From assembly GCA_026413225.1 (NCBI GenBank), contig CM048552.1, positions 141,869,053 to 141,933,052 of the forward strand: 64,000 nucleotides of DNA. The letters run 5' to 3'. The DNA comes from Otis tarda. Its lineage: Eukaryota; Chordata; Aves; Otidiformes; Otididae. The notes below the pieces were generated by a model that was given only the letters and a program-made list of their open reading frames with translations, did not search any database and was not told the DNA's origin. Positions 1-13,432 of this stretch are shown piece after piece (position 1 is the first letter of the stretch; each line of letters starts with the position of its first letter). The position numbers and the translations under genes were made by a program.

Positions 1-2406
1 TCTTGGGAGGTTTTTTTTTTTCTTTTTAAAAGTTACAATCACTCTAAATTTCCTTGTTCAAAATGTTGTAATCCATTAGTTTCCCAAATGCTAATACTAA
101 TAATGCTACACTTAGCTTTCATGTGTTGCTTTTATCTGCTGATTTGTAAGCACTTTGCAAAAGAAGTCTGTATCATTATCTTCATTTATACATTTCTGTT
201 TCCTCCTGATCACTTATTTTTCACAAGGTCCTCTGTAGATGGTTTGCAGATAGGAGTGTCAGTGTGGTACAATGATCTGCCTTGGTCATTGCTTCAGCCC
301 TTGCGTTTGATCACGCAAGGGAAGCAAGCTAGTGCCTCCTGCCCAGCACATAGCCCCATCTGCCTTCACTGGTGGGGAATCAGACATGTGAGGTCGAACT
401 GTGGCACTGGCAGCTCTCAGCAGAACTGCTCTGCGCAGCCTGTTTTCTGAAGATATTTCATTTCGCTGTCTCCCAAGCTACTGATACCAGTTTGTTACTG
501 CAATCTGTCATTTTTATGTGGATGTTATATCTCACTAAAGCCTAATCTTACCAGCCCTCTGATTCAGTCTGTAATACCTGTGGAAGGAGCATCTTCAAGA
601 GATTTCAAAAGCGAGATCACAAAGAGAAGGCTGATGGCCATCAATGGGCTTGTACTGCATTTTTTAACCAAAAGAAATGTAAAAGGACATATTTTTACTC
701 TTTATCCATTGTTGCTATCTATGCGGTACTCTCCAGTAGGTGAAAAACTTAAAGGCATGAAGGTGCTGAAGAGGGTAGAGGACCTTCCCTATATTCCTGT
801 CAGCTTTTATCAAATCCTGTCTTTAGACCTACAGAAGAAAAAAAAAAAAAGGTCAGTTCTTGTCCCATGGATAGAGATGTGAATCTTCCAGTTAAACTTG
901 CCTGCATCTTTCATAACTTTCCTCTTGTACTTGAATGTGCATATGTGTATGTAAAGGGTTGAGGTCTAGGGTTACTACTGCAGCTTAGAAGAAAAGGCTT
1001 AAAATCTCAGGCAGTTTTATCTACTGTAGGCTTTCTGACATTTGGAACTCCACTGAAGGCTGCGGATTTAGTTATATTTGGAGCTGCTGTCTTAAGAAGT
1101 ACTTAGACTCATAACTAAGCTGTAGTGCTGATTACTGCTGATGCTTGATTCACCCAGACAGCGTGACTGACAGCCTGGACTTGCTCTGCATGAATTTTCT
1201 CCTTCCAGGATTTGGTCCTACTTGACCCAGCCTCAGCTCGGGCTTGTGTCTGAGCAGAATGGATGTTATGAATGTGTGGACTCAGCCCACTTTCCACTCA
1301 CCAGAAGAAAGAGAGTCTCTGCAGCATGGGTCAGGCCCGTGGTGGCCAGCCGGCAGAAGAGAGAGGAGAGGTGCTCGTAGTGAGAAGGCTGAAAAGCTGT
1401 GTCTATTCCTGTCAGAGCAGGACCTGGAGGAAATCCTTCCCAAATCGTTACAACTGTCCTGCAAATCAATAGGCAAACATAGTCCAAGCCAGTGCACAGA
1501 CTTCCAGGTTATGTCTATAGCAGTGGATTAAATGCATGGCACTGAAAACAACTACCAAAGGGTGACCCAGGTTTATATTACTGAGCTCTCTCACTCTCTA
1601 AAAGGGGATGGCAATGTCCTATTGCCTGCTGGAAATGCTCTTTGGCCTCTGGTAACTCCCCAACCACACCTGGGGATTTTGTGAGAGAATGATTTTCAAG
1701 TTTCAATGTCTGGGAACACCCCCTGGCACTATTTAATCTACTAATTCATGGTTTATCTACATACCCTCTCTCTTACATTGGTTTTTACCTGCTTATTGTG
1801 TTACAAAATAATGCAAAATATTTGTGTGAAAACCTTATTTCTCTGAGGAGGAACACTGTTCCCCACGTCTCTGCAGCGACTAGCACTGCTCTGAACTTGC
1901 AAAGATACTATTTCCTACAAACTACCCTAAATGAAGTTAAAGTCATGGCACTCAGTCAGCAGACTGTGTACCAACAGATTTAAGGGAGATGAAGTAAAAA
2001 CATAAACCAAGGTGGAAATCTGAGGTGATCATTTCTCAGAGCTATAGCCTAGCTGTGTATAGCCCCAGTCTGATTTTTGTAAATGGTTCTGGAAAGAAAG
2101 AGTGGATGACAAAGCTCAGGACAAGCAGTGTCCTCCTGTTATGTCAAGATTTTGAGAGACTAATGGGAACTGCGGTGGCAGAAAGTACCTCTATTCTTAC
2201 CCAGTGCTCCTGTCAAGATGATGACTGTGCCTAATAAATGGGGACTTTTTGGGACAAAATAAGATGGAATCAGAATTATTTGCAAGGACTTACTTCCCAG
2301 GAAACATCACATGGGAAGAAAATGTGACATGATTCCTGAGGAAATGAAGACAAAAAAATGTAACCATCTTTCTTCAACATGCTCCCTGAAGAAGCAGAGT
2401 CTACCA

Positions 2407-2442
2407 AAAAAAAAAAAACCAAAACAAAACAAAAACAAAAAG
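2407..2442. repeat. A-rich simple repeat, (AAAAC)n-like
   Basis: A run of A is followed by CCAAAACAAAACAAAAAC, an imperfect AAAAC-type low-complexity tract. It lies inside an otherwise unremarkable open frame and explains the lysine- and asparagine-rich stretch of that frame, so the frame is unlikely to be coding. Confidence 0.85.
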
Positions 2443-3932
2443 CAATTTTTCAGTAGAGGAAACATTCTTCTCTGGAAATCTCCAAGCCTACCTGTGCCAG
2501 GTACAGGTATTTTTGGAGGAAGCAAAACAGAAGCCATGCTTAAAAGTATTAAAAGTACTTTCTCTTTAAATTTGCTGAACAAAGATGTAATTGCAGAGAG
2601 CTGTGTCGTTTGTTATTACAGTGTAAAATCAGATGTGAGAGGTCAACCCCTGGCACTAACAGCTCTGGGCACACTTCCTCAATGAACTCTGTTTTCCTGC
2701 TGGGTAAATTAATTATGTGATTGTCTCTGCTTGAAATTAACAGAGTCCTACCCTTCTTCACATGAGGAGATCAAACACTGCCACGTGACTTGCAAATAAC
2801 TCCTCTAAATCAGGGTCTTTGTAGAAATAATTAGGATGCTTTAGTGTGAGATATTAATATTACTCATTCTTCAGCACAAATGGCTGGAAAGTTCTCTTCT
2901 GTTCCTCTTTTTTTAAACTGAGGTTTCAATAACTTTATGCTACAAAGTATTTCTTACAATGGAGGTTTATCAAAACAGCTTAATGCAGAAGTAGAAGACA
3001 CATTTTCAGTGTAAACTATAAATCTTAAAAATGCAGTGATTTGAATGTTGCACGTTACTTGTGGTTCTCACATACGTGTAATGAGACTGAGTGTGCATGC
3101 AGGGCTGGGTGTGCCTGCCATCCCCAGGCTGGCGCTATCGGCAGGGCGAGACCCTCTGCCTTGGTGAGCCCACGGAGCAGCTGGGGCTGTACCAACACTG
3201 ATCCTGCCTGGCCTGTTGAGGGAACACCCTCACTTAGTAGGGTGAAATTCATCAGGAGCCAGCAGAGCACTGCTCTAGCTTGGCCCTCTGAAAAGGAGAA
3301 AGGAATTGACCGAAGGATGAGGCTGATGGGAAACATGAAGGTCAAGCAGAAAGGACAACCCAAGGCAGTGACATAGTCTGAAGGCTGATTAGATAAAACC
3401 CAATTATATGGATAGAAAACAATAAGAACATTAACATTAAATTGTAACCACTGTTGATGCTAGCTCTTTTTCAGGTTGCTTGCTTCTTTATTCACCTAGT
3501 CCCCGTTCTATGAGTTGAATTAGTAGCATGCAGCAACATCTTGTGTGAGGAACTGTGTTTTACATTAGATGTATACGCTCACTGGTATAGGCTGTGAAGA
3601 ACCTGACCTGGATAACTGATCATTCCTTAACTTCCATGGCTTGCATTTTGGTGAAGAAATTTTATTTAAACACTTATTGAGTAGATGATAGCATAATAAT
3701 ACTTGTTTCAGTAGATCAGCTTGTTCCTTCCAACAAAATCATATGAGAAAGGGAAAAAAACCCATAGATTGCTCGCAGATACATGCTTTCTTTCAGTTAC
3801 TTTTCTGAGGATGCCCTTTAACTCATAAAGTCATAAGAATCTCAGGATGCCTTGGAAGGCCATGGCACTCTCTGCAGAGTCACTCATCCCTGGCTACCTG
3901 ACACTTTCTCCCATCTCCACAATTTTTCCTTC

Positions 3933-3949
3933 TTTTTTTTTTTTTTTTT
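3933..3949. repeat. Poly-T run (17 T)
   Basis: An uninterrupted run of 17 T. No retrocopy-like sequence with matching flanking target duplications is apparent around it. Confidence 0.9.
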
Positions 3950-6919
3950 CTAAAAGGGGCTTTAAAAAAGAGAAAATGGATACAGAAAGTGAGAAGTAGG
4001 CCAAATAGGCAGATGAAGCCTATTTGTAACCTATGAAGGTTTGAAGCCTATGGATTGTAACCATAGAAGGTATATGACATTAAGAGAAAACTCAGATGAG
4101 CATTCTGCTGTTAGAATAATGAAGCAGAATCTTTTCAGGTCAAAATTATCATAAACTCATTGAAAACTTTGGAATTACGACAGCAAACAAAACTGAACTT
4201 CTGTCTCAGTTAATGTAAATGGCTTAGTCACTGTCCTCACAAACTTGCTCAAAACCCAGTGCATTCACATTTCTTCTATTTTTCCTGATGAATGACAGGT
4301 ACAACACTTACTCTTACAGTAATTTTTTTGTTCTAAATGGGATAGTCCAGCACATGTCATAAAGAAGATTCTTCAAGTCTAGTGAACACTAACCCTCCTA
4401 ATGGTATACTGCAAATTAACACATTTTTTTCTGTTCAATAACTACATTGCAGAGAATCATGTTATTTTTGCTGTGTTCTTGTAATCCATAATTATCTTCT
4501 GATTTTGCCTTTCAGACCTTGAAATGTCTAACAGTAACTGAATATTTAGCCACTTGATGTTCATTTACTTGCAGGAATGCACATGCCTGTTAAGCTCTGA
4601 AGATGAAATATAGGAGAGAGTGTTGAATTTCATGCACATAAAAGAATCCAATAGCATTAGACAGACAATGAGCACAAACTGTAGACCTTGACAATAACAC
4701 TCACTGAAATGGTACAAATAGTCTATTAGCAATAAATGGGCGTGATATAACATTTTAGTATTTCTGGAAATTGGTCAATGCAATGTAAAAGCAATATAAA
4801 GGATTTTCCATCTATTCTTTCATATGCAGTAAGGAGATGGAAGAGTCTGCTTAGAGAAAAAGTGAAGAAGTACTTTACTTCACCCTCAAGTACAGTAAAC
4901 AGATTTCTACTTAATAACTATGTAGGTCCATGGAGTGAGCCATTTTTGAAAAAAATCTCCATGCATGGAAATGGAAAATAACAATCTTTTCCCACACAGA
5001 AGAAAACCTTGCATAAACTCTAAAGCCCAAACATAACTGGTTTCTAAGCTGACAAGGCATCTGGACTCCATGTGCATCCCAGGGCACGACTGCTTACAGG
5101 GCTGCCAGCGGTCCCCAAGGGCAGCGTTGGAAGAGGGTCTGCAGGGTGACAGATGTTCAGACAAAGAGTCAGCTGTGGCCTAGGCTTTGTTGTAGGAGTG
5201 CTGCTGGCACTGCTGCCAAGAGAAGAAAGATGAGAAGGCAGGGGAAAGTGTGCTGTTATTGTTTCCGGGGTCCAACGTGAGATTTTTACATGCACACAAA
5301 GTCCCCGCTGAAGCCACTGACAGCCAATTTGCGTAAGAACAGGAGAAAGTCTAAAGGTTGCGCTGCACACCTTTTGGAGACTGTCTTAACAGAGTAATGC
5401 ACATAACTGAGCCAAACTGACATGCTGCCAGGCAGAAATATCTCTGTGTTTGTAAGGACACATTTGAGTACATTCTTCAGCTGCGTCTTGCTGACTCTGA
5501 ACCAGGTCAAACTTGTGGAAGTGTCCATTGGGAATCAGCGTGCCATCACACGATAGATGGATCTCTTTTTTTCCCCAGTTGTGTTAACCTAGAGAAATGC
5601 AACAGTGGTGTTCTTTAAATATGGACATTTTGTGCAAGCAAGACCTGACATTCAAATTAAGGAAGTGCCAGAACTCAGTGTCAGTTTAGTGCCCCTGTGA
5701 GTGCATTGCACTACAGCCTGCTGCACCGATCGAGGCAAGGGATGGCTGGGGGGCAAGAAGCCTACGCACGTATGATGGACATCACAGAGAAACCCTGCAG
5801 TGAGGCTGCAGAGACAGCTTTAATCTTGAGGTCTTCTACCTTATCCATGTTCCCTTGTCCTGTTTTACTGTTCTTTGGACACTCCTGCCTTCAGCCAAAT
5901 ACAGCTGTGACACAGTTTTGAAAACCATTGAAGGACATTGAGGCCAACACACCTGCTCTGGACACACAGCAAGAGAACAAATGTCGTCTTGTGCCTCTGC
6001 ACCTGCACTGGGTTGTGAGAGTGTGGTACTACGTTCCTGTGCTGTGCTAGGGACCATGCTAATTTTTAAAGAAGCAGAGTGTTTTTGTACACCTCTCCCT
6101 GAGAAATTATTTCTTTCTGCACCACAGTGGACAGAGGTATGTTTGTTCAGCTGTCTCCAACAAGAGAAAGTACCTGGAATAAACTATTCATACAAAGGAA
6201 AATGGAGTGGAAACTCACAAATCCAGGATAACTGCCAAAACAAAGTTGTAAATATGTAAGTACTTTGGTGTGTTAGCTGTTAGAAAGCCTCCCTCCCCCA
6301 CCATTGCTAATTGCTGTTTACCTTCTAAACTTGATACTGAATCTGGTTTGAAGCCTTTACTAGAAACTGAACCCTCGGACCTGAGCAGAGCTGTACACTG
6401 GGCTGAGCGAGGGGCATTTGGAGGCAGCCTCCGCTGAATGGGGAGAGGTGTGTGCCCAGAGCAGGCACGGCTTTGCCTGGCAGGGCACTCGCAAGAGGCT
6501 GAGGGCAGCACCACGCTCCTACGGCTGGGCTGGAAATGCCTCCTGTTTTACCAGCTGGGGCCAATATTCGGGGAATGTCGTTTCAGCCATCCATGTAGAT
6601 ACACCAACTGCTGCAGCCTTGAGTGGCCGTGGCTTTTATGCTGAGAGCAGCGTTACAGCTGTGCCCACATGTGCACACTGCACATCATCTGTCCTGTGTT
6701 GGCCCTTCGCAACATCCAAGGGTGCACAAGTAGCTTGAAATACTTTTGCAGCCTTTGAACCATCGTAACTACGTAAGGGTCAGTGGGAACAGCTGCAATT
6801 TGTATAACTAGCTTGCTGTGAAGAGGTCCTTACGTTAATGACAGGTGGGCCCTTATATGTTGCAGAATTGACCTTACTGAGGAAGGAAAGGTAAGGAGAA
6901 GCAGCTTTCTCTCCTTTTT

Positions 6920-7068
6920 CATAGAATCATAGAAGAGTTTGGGTTGGAAGGGACCTTTAAAGGTCATCTAGTTTGACCCCCCTTCAAGGAGCAGGGACAC
7001 CTCCAACCAGATCAGGTTGCTCAGAACCCTGTCCAACCTGGCCTTGAATGTTTCCAGGGATGGGGCAT
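6920..7068 (-). mobile_element. CR1 LINE, truncated 3' end (about 150 bp)
   Basis: Read on the minus strand, this is the typical 3' end of a chicken-repeat-1 (CR1) non-LTR retrotransposon. It has the last part of the ORF2 region (a GGATGGGG..TTCAAGGCCAGGTTGGACAGGGT type stretch), the CCCTTCCAACCCAAAC motif, and the terminal octamers related to ATTCTATG next to plus-strand position 6920. It is 5'-truncated at about 7068, as most CR1 copies are. No target-site duplication is obvious, which is usual for CR1. Divergence from the CR1 3' end as I remember it looks low, suggesting a moderately young insertion. It has no coding capacity. Confidence 0.95.
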
Positions 7069-9199
7069 GCATTTTTGCACCGGAATATTCTCTGCTTCTG
7101 TAGTTAGTTTATCCTCAAAGGTGTCAGGAAGAATAAGCTTGTCAGGGTGTGTCATAACAACAAGAAAAGCTGCAGGAACAGCAAAAGCATTAGATCTAAA
7201 CAGCACTTTGGCTGGCCAATGCATAGCCATAATTATGAATGCTGAGAAGGTAGTTTTGTAAGATGTGTACATCTCGTCTCCTGTCTCCCAGGCAAGCTCC
7301 TAACATCTTTTTGAAATTACGAAAGAGCAACTAATATATTCTAATACTGTGTCAAGTCTTATCAAGCCAGTACAATGCAACATCATTTTCTACTTTGAGT
7401 CATATTGACCTGCAATAAACCAAATCCAATAACTAAATACTGATAGCAAAAAGTATTCATTCCAGTGTCACCATATAAATACAGCAACACTTTTCTCACA
7501 TATGGCATGAACATTAATTTGAATCTATACATTGAATATCTACACAAGCCATATATATCATTCTATTGTATACAATACAAAATTCCTTGGAACTAGTTTT
7601 CTCTAAAGTTAATTCTGGTTTAGAAATAATATTTATATTAAATCTACAGACTTTAATTTCTGAGTACCAAAATTCTAGCTTTGTATTTTGTGACATTCAT
7701 AATAAATGATATTATAAAGCCTATAATCAGTACAGTCAAAAATAGAGAAATACTCTTTTCTCCATCTGGAAGTACTTGAAAAATAAATAAACAAGTGCAT
7801 GCGGTGAGTCTTGACACAATTCCTCATGGATATCATAAGACATTAAGTTTGAGTTGGGATGTAGACTGTCAGCTCCCATGGCACATCTTTACACAATAGA
7901 GTGCATTTTTCAAATATTATTAGCAATTGAAAACGATCTTATTCTCTTCTTACAGTTGAGACAGAGACAGTCACGTGGAGAATAAGAAAGCTGATAATTT
8001 TTAATTTGAGTCTGGAAAATATTTATCTAACACATACTTCTGTACATTTTATAAATAAAAATATTCTGTAACTGCTGGGAAAAATATTAAAAAAATATTA
8101 CAGAGTAAGATGGAATTAAAAACTCAGCAGTTCCACAAAGTCAGGAAGGAATCTATCACTGTTTTGAGAAATCTTACTGCTTTCAAATAATAAACTACAG
8201 GAAAAAAAAAAATCAAAACCGAAAGTAATGCTTCTTTTAAAAGAGCAGTAGTCTTGCTCATCCAGCATTCTAACTATAGGAAATGTCAGCTTTAAGACTG
8301 ATATTTTCTGTGTGCGTGATAACAACTGTACTTGGCATCAGAGATAAATTCAGTGATGTTCAGTGAGAAAGGATCAAATTCTTTTTACATCCTAGTCCAG
8401 ACACATGAAACAAGAATATATCTCTCTTCTGCCATATCTTTATCACATTTGCTATCTTTACTTTGCGGTGAATGGGGAATACTTCTTGGTTAACAGTTTC
8501 GTCTGATTTTCTTAAAACTCACACCTTAAAAAGAAATCATAAACAAGATTATTCGAAATATAATTTTAGAAGTTTTGTATTTCTGAATAAGCACTCTAAT
8601 TTTTTTTTGTTGTTTTTTAAATAATACTGTGAAACACTTTGCTACATGAAGAAGGTTGGAAAGGAAGATGTTCTCCAGGGCTCAGTCTTAAGGCTGTGCG
8701 ATTCATATTCACTGTATGTACTAAGAGAATGTCTAGCACTAGAAACAATTTTTATTGACATACCAGCCTTTCAAGGTGTTGTCATTAATTTTTTTAATAG
8801 CCTGTATATCTATTTGCTAGTGGAATAGTAATAACCATCAATCAGGAAGACTGGCTAGGAAAGACACAAAGTACAAATGAGGATGACCGGCCCAGATTCA
8901 TTCTAAAAGACCAAGGATTTCTTCTAATTTGAACAAACAGACTGAATTTTTAGGTGTGAGTTACATGTTCTTTTTGCATGTTTTTGTAGTTCTGCTTACA
9001 GTAAAACTTTTGCTGATGCAGTCAGGTCCAGCAGGCGATTATTTCCACTCTGCTAACCAGTAACAGTATCAGTAACAGGTTTAATTACACGCAGCCTAAG
9101 CTGGTGAAGCCTGGCTTCCACTGCCACCTTTGCTAGAAGTGCTCACGGGCCTGCTGCCAGGCAGCAGAAATAATTACATAGAAACTTGTAGTTCCTACT
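7069..9199. other. Gene-free AT-rich segment
   Basis: No gene or mobile element is recognised. The sequence is strongly AT-rich, especially 7380-8110, with many short A and T runs. Open frames reach at most about 70-80 codons and look random. Confidence 0.6.
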
Positions 9200-10130
9200 A
9201 GATCCTACTGGTGGACCAAAACCGATATCTAACAAATCAGCACACAGACTACTTCTAAGAACCTAAGAAAACCGTGGAGAGGAGTAATAGCAAGAGTGAA
9301 TTTCATAAAAACACATCATATCAAATCAAACCAGTTTCTTTCTACCACGAGGTAACAGAGAGGAGAAGCAATACATCTTGGCCTATATAAAACTTTGGAA
9401 GCTATACTGCATAAAGTTCCTGTAATGAAACTAAAGAATATTTAGATTAAAAAAGAAGTTGCCAAAGTCGTGAGAAAACTCCACTCAGGAATTAATTAAC
9501 AGGAGTTCAGGTACAGCTTGAAAAGGACTGAGTAATGCTCTGCAGGGATCAGTCCTAAGGGAGTGGTATTATCAGATGTTTTCTTTAATGATCGAATAGA
9601 AAATGTGCTAATTACATTTGAATACACCAATAAGCTGATAGTGTAGATTGGGAAACAGGATTAGAGTTCAATGGGATCCTCCTAATACACAGGGAAATGC
9701 TATAAAAACGAGAAGGTACTGTTTAATGAGGGCAAATGCCAGACCGTGAACTCGGGTAAGAACAATTAACTGCACAAATACAGGAAAAGGAATAAAGGGC
9801 TAAGTTAGAGCTCTGCAGGAGTATATTTAGAATTGTTGTGAATCATAGCTTCAATAGGAATCAAAAGGATTGTGTAAAGGCAAACCTCATATGATTAATC
9901 ACCCACAATGACTAATAAACTGTCACAGCTAATAGGACATTAGAAGCAATCCTGCTCCTTTCAGCATCGACCTCTGCTGAAGAGCAGCAACACTGAGCGT
10001 TGAGCAATGAAATTCAAAGAAGATAGGAGTCACCTGGACAGCTTCCAGAGGAAAAAAAGTTCTGGAAAGAGCAGTGAGAATGAAGAGAGGGCTAAAAAAC
10101 ACTCAAAGAGGAAAATCAGGGTGAGCTGGA
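9200..10130 (+). mobile_element. Ancient, highly diverged CR1 LINE fragment (ORF2 region)
   Basis: Landmarks of the CR1 ORF2 region appear in the right order on the plus strand. About 9308-9345 matches the stretch in which CR1 has AAATCATGTCAAACCAACC. At 9540-9600 there is CTGCAGGGATCAGTCCTAAG followed by a TTTAATGAT segment, the equivalent of the QGSVLGP...IFINDL part of the reverse transcriptase. Next comes an equivalent of GCTGATGACACCAAGCTGGG near 9630-9660, then GGATTAGAGTTCAATGGGAT, and a CCAGAGGA-type segment near 10040-10055. All frames are destroyed by stops and indels. Divergence is far higher than in the other CR1 copies here, so this is an old insertion, possibly predating the bird radiation. 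Both ends are approximate. A younger-looking 3' end is absent. Confidence 0.7.
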
Positions 10131-10367
10131 GTATTATTCCTTGTTGCCTCATTACTTTCAGGATGGGAATTAAGGCTCCACATTTCAAAATTTGAATACT
10201 GAATCCTTCCATAGGAAAATTAAAAAACCCATATGCCAAAGTTCTGTCACGGGGATTTAAAGGCTGTTCTCACTTCTCAGAACCACTACAAATGACAGTG
10301 AAACAGTTTACAATGTGATCAGTTTGCCAGTCTCAATTTTTCACAATCCCCTTTCTCATCCTCTGCC

Positions 10368-10391
10368 AAAAAAAAAAAAAAAAAAAAAAAA
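10368..10391. repeat. Poly-A run (24 A)
   Basis: An uninterrupted run of 24 A. It could be the tail of a retrocopy, but I see no recognisable transcript upstream and no matching flanking duplication. Confidence 0.9.
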
Positions 10392-10494
10392 TCAACAATG
10401 TTCTTTTACTTCACTTTCTAGCTTTGGAGTCTTTATGAATTTTTTATTCCACATCTTCAAGCCTTTCACAACTACCACAACACCTAGAAATGTC

Positions 10495-10522
10495 TTTTTT
10501 TTTCTTTTTTTTTTTTTTTTTT
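10495..10522. repeat. Poly-T run (28 nt with one C)
   Basis: A T run broken by one C at 10504. Together with the poly-A run about 100 bp upstream it forms an A/T inverted pair. Confidence 0.9.
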
Positions 10523-13432
10523 GGTGCTCTCTTGAATCCAGGACATTGGGTCTTGCATCTTTGGGACTTGGGTCTATGAGTCTTAGAAAATACGCCAGAT
10601 GCTGATAATATTGCTAGCAGAGCAGGTCCCTGGCTTCTGACCCAGCATTCATTGAACAGGTATTCACTGCTCAAAGCAATTGTTTCAAGCTATTCCTGAG
10701 CTCAAGCATTGTGTCTGGATTGTATTCATGTCACACAACAGAGTTGACTTCTTTGTCTTAAAGGAAAGAAACATAAAAGGTGGAGAACAATTGAAAACTT
10801 TAACCTCAGCTGCTTTTTCATGCTAGTTGCCTTCATTTTGTAAACTGTATTCAATGTCCCATCAGGTCTCCAGAAATGTGAGATACTCATTTAATCCACA
10901 GAGTATATGTAGCACAATCCCACTTGCCTGATTGGAAAGAGAGGGGACACATCCTGATCTCTTGCTTGTCATGCCACAGTTTCTAGCTAAATAGCTACCT
11001 GTCATAAGAGCCCATCGTAACAGGAGAGGTTTCTATAGCATGGACTCACACCTGGAAAGAACCATATTAATTTCCTAGTATACAGAAGAGGTGATAGCAG
11101 GCTGTGCAGTTTTCGGTGGCTAGTGTTATGCAAACTGCATTGCTCTGTTGTGCTGGTGCTTGATTGTCCAGAGCAGGGACCTGAAAGGAGGCATCCATGG
11201 CCCAGGTTTCCCCTCTCCTCAAGATAAGCGAGGTGTGGGTTGAGAAGGGATAGGGTTAGGTTGATCTTGTCCTGACATAGCCTTGGCGTCTGGCCAGCGC
11301 TCGTGCCTGGGCCCAGGGGCTGGGAGTGCTCCCAGCTTCCATGGTATCGATGCAACTGCTAAAACCTGGCTTTACTTAGAAATAAATCATTAAGTTCACA
11401 GGAAAATCTGGGTATGTAAACATCACTCTGGGCATCTAACATTCAGACACCACCAAAATTGCCATTTGGTTGCAATGTACTCTGGAAAAAAGTCCTAAAT
11501 ACCTTAACAACTGAATGCCAGTGAATACCATCTTTTACTGATAACCTGCTGTTCCTTGGCATGGATAAGGACTGATGTAACAGGGGCAGGGAAGGGGTAG
11601 GGAGGATGAAGCATGTGTGGTTTCCCTCTGAGAGTCACAGTATGGTGCACTCCTGGTTGCTTTCTAGCAGAAAGAGTAGGTATGTGCTTGTTTCATTCAT
11701 GTAAAGGCTAACTCTGCCCTAGATAAATGCTAAGAACCTGTATCTCCCGATTTTTTTCTCTGATGCCACTTTTAACTGGTCAAGAGTGGTAAAATAAGTA
11801 TGGGCCCTGCTTATCTCATATAGCTTCTTCCTCAGTGCTTCAGTTACCCTTTCTTCCCTCCATTTTACCACTGTGGCTCTTAAGAGACTCTGCTTCCTCC
11901 TTTCAATTAGTTATCAGCATAACCATTATTCAGCTATACTTAATTAAGAAGTCAAATCAAATCCCCTCACCAGTGACTAGCCACCATGTCCTAACTCACA
12001 TTTTCCCAGGACAACAATCTTTCTGAAGTCCTTGCCTTTCCATTATCTCCAGAGTGATTCAAGGTGCCTTCCAAAACCTCAGGTTTTCACATTTTCCTGG
12101 TAATTTCTTGTCCCAGAGTTTTAAAGAAACTCATCTGACACAGGTTAGCATTCTGTCTTTGCCTCTCCCAGCATATTATTCTACACTGTCAAAAAAGTGG
12201 AATAGATCCAGTACTTGGCATCTATTAGGCATCTGTATTCCAACTAACAATTAATTAGGATTAAGGGTTCTTGAGAGTATGTCTTATAGCTAAAGAAAAT
12301 AATTACCAACTATTAATCACATACTTCTTTCAGATACTTAAAAAAGAATTGTATGAGTTTTCCAAATGATCTGAGAACAGTTATGAAATATTTAAATTGC
12401 ATTATACCCTAGGATCTGTTGAAAAATGTCCAAGTTTCTCAAAAGCAAACTAATGATTTACTGCAACACTTCTGTTGTTCTGCCCATGCTAGCATTTAAA
12501 ACACAGCCTTTACCTCGGAGTCCCCAACATGCAGTTTATTGCTGCATAGCAAAGCAAGCAATTTGTATCAACACAATATTTTTGTAGGTTGTAGAGCTAC
12601 ACCCCCATGTCAGTGAATAGAATAAAGCGTGATGTGGGATGCCTTTGCTGGAGAAGAGAGCTGACGAGGATATCTTGCAACCAGTGTCATCTAAGACACT
12701 TGTCAGTGGAGGTGATTGTCAGGTGGGGCTACAGACCTTTTAGTTTCTACTTAATGCCTCATAGACATGTGCCTGATTCTGTCATATTGATGACAAAAAG
12801 ATGTATCAAAAGAGCACTCCCTCACCATCGTATACATTGAGAGGAACTCTTCTGCACATTGGCCATTTATAACTTTCAAGTGACCTAGATAAGAAGTTCC
12901 CTCCAGTTTCACATCAAAAGATCAATCATAATGTTTCTGGGAAGTCAGTGATGAATCTGAGTCTCTCTGGTTAGGCCTCCAGGTCTAGAAACATACTGTA
13001 TTTCAAAAGTCAATGTAATGAATCTAAGCATTAACATTTTATAACTCATAATAATCCATTCTAAATCTGACGGCTAATTAAACTAAACATACCAAACTTG
13101 CCTGCAACTAGAACTGGTTGTATGTCATTTGAATAGAAAAATTGCAAACGACTATTTGCATATCCAGAAAAGTTAACACCCACTAAAATATTCAATAAAA
13201 ATAAAAATAAATCTTAGTTTTTGAGTACTGGAACGCACACACCAGAATAAAAAAAATGCAAATAATAATTATGCAAAACTTACTTTAACTCCAGAAGGAG
13301 ACTTATCAAATGCCAACTTTGAAATATCAGAAAAAGGACAAAATACTTCTTAGTATAGTGAGTATTTTGTTTGTTGCTGATATCAGAAGCATATATGGAA
13401 GTAGGATTTCTGATTGTTTAGGTACAATGTGT

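Larger units (their letters stand above)
1..6919. other. Gene-free AT-rich segment with homopolymer runs
   Basis: I see no gene here. Open frames are short (at most about 124 codons), overlap on both strands and resemble no family I know. Visible local structure is an A-rich tract at 2407-2442, made of a run of A followed by several AAAAC units, a run of 17 T at 3933-3949, and two GC-richer patches at about 3100-3210 and 6360-6560. Both patches contain some CpG dinucleotides but no recognisable promoter architecture. Single-copy intergenic or intronic DNA is the simplest reading. Confidence 0.6.
10131..13432. other. Gene-free segment with long A and T runs
   Basis: No gene is recognised. The notable features are a run of 24 A at 10368-10391 and a nearly pure T run at 10495-10522. 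The rest is AT-rich single-copy sequence, including (AAAAT)n-like sequence near 13190-13215. A GC-richer patch near 11280-11345 contains an open frame on the minus strand that resembles nothing known to me. Confidence 0.6.

Noticed and set aside
2311..2685. 124-codon plus-strand open frame
   Set aside because: It runs through an (AAAAC)n-like simple repeat, which supplies a lysine, asparagine and glutamine stretch. The complementary strand is open too.
10310..10391. Processed retrocopy ending in the 24-A tail
   Set aside because: No transcript-like sequence or flanking duplication is recognisable. The upstream sequence is the old CR1 and AT-rich DNA.
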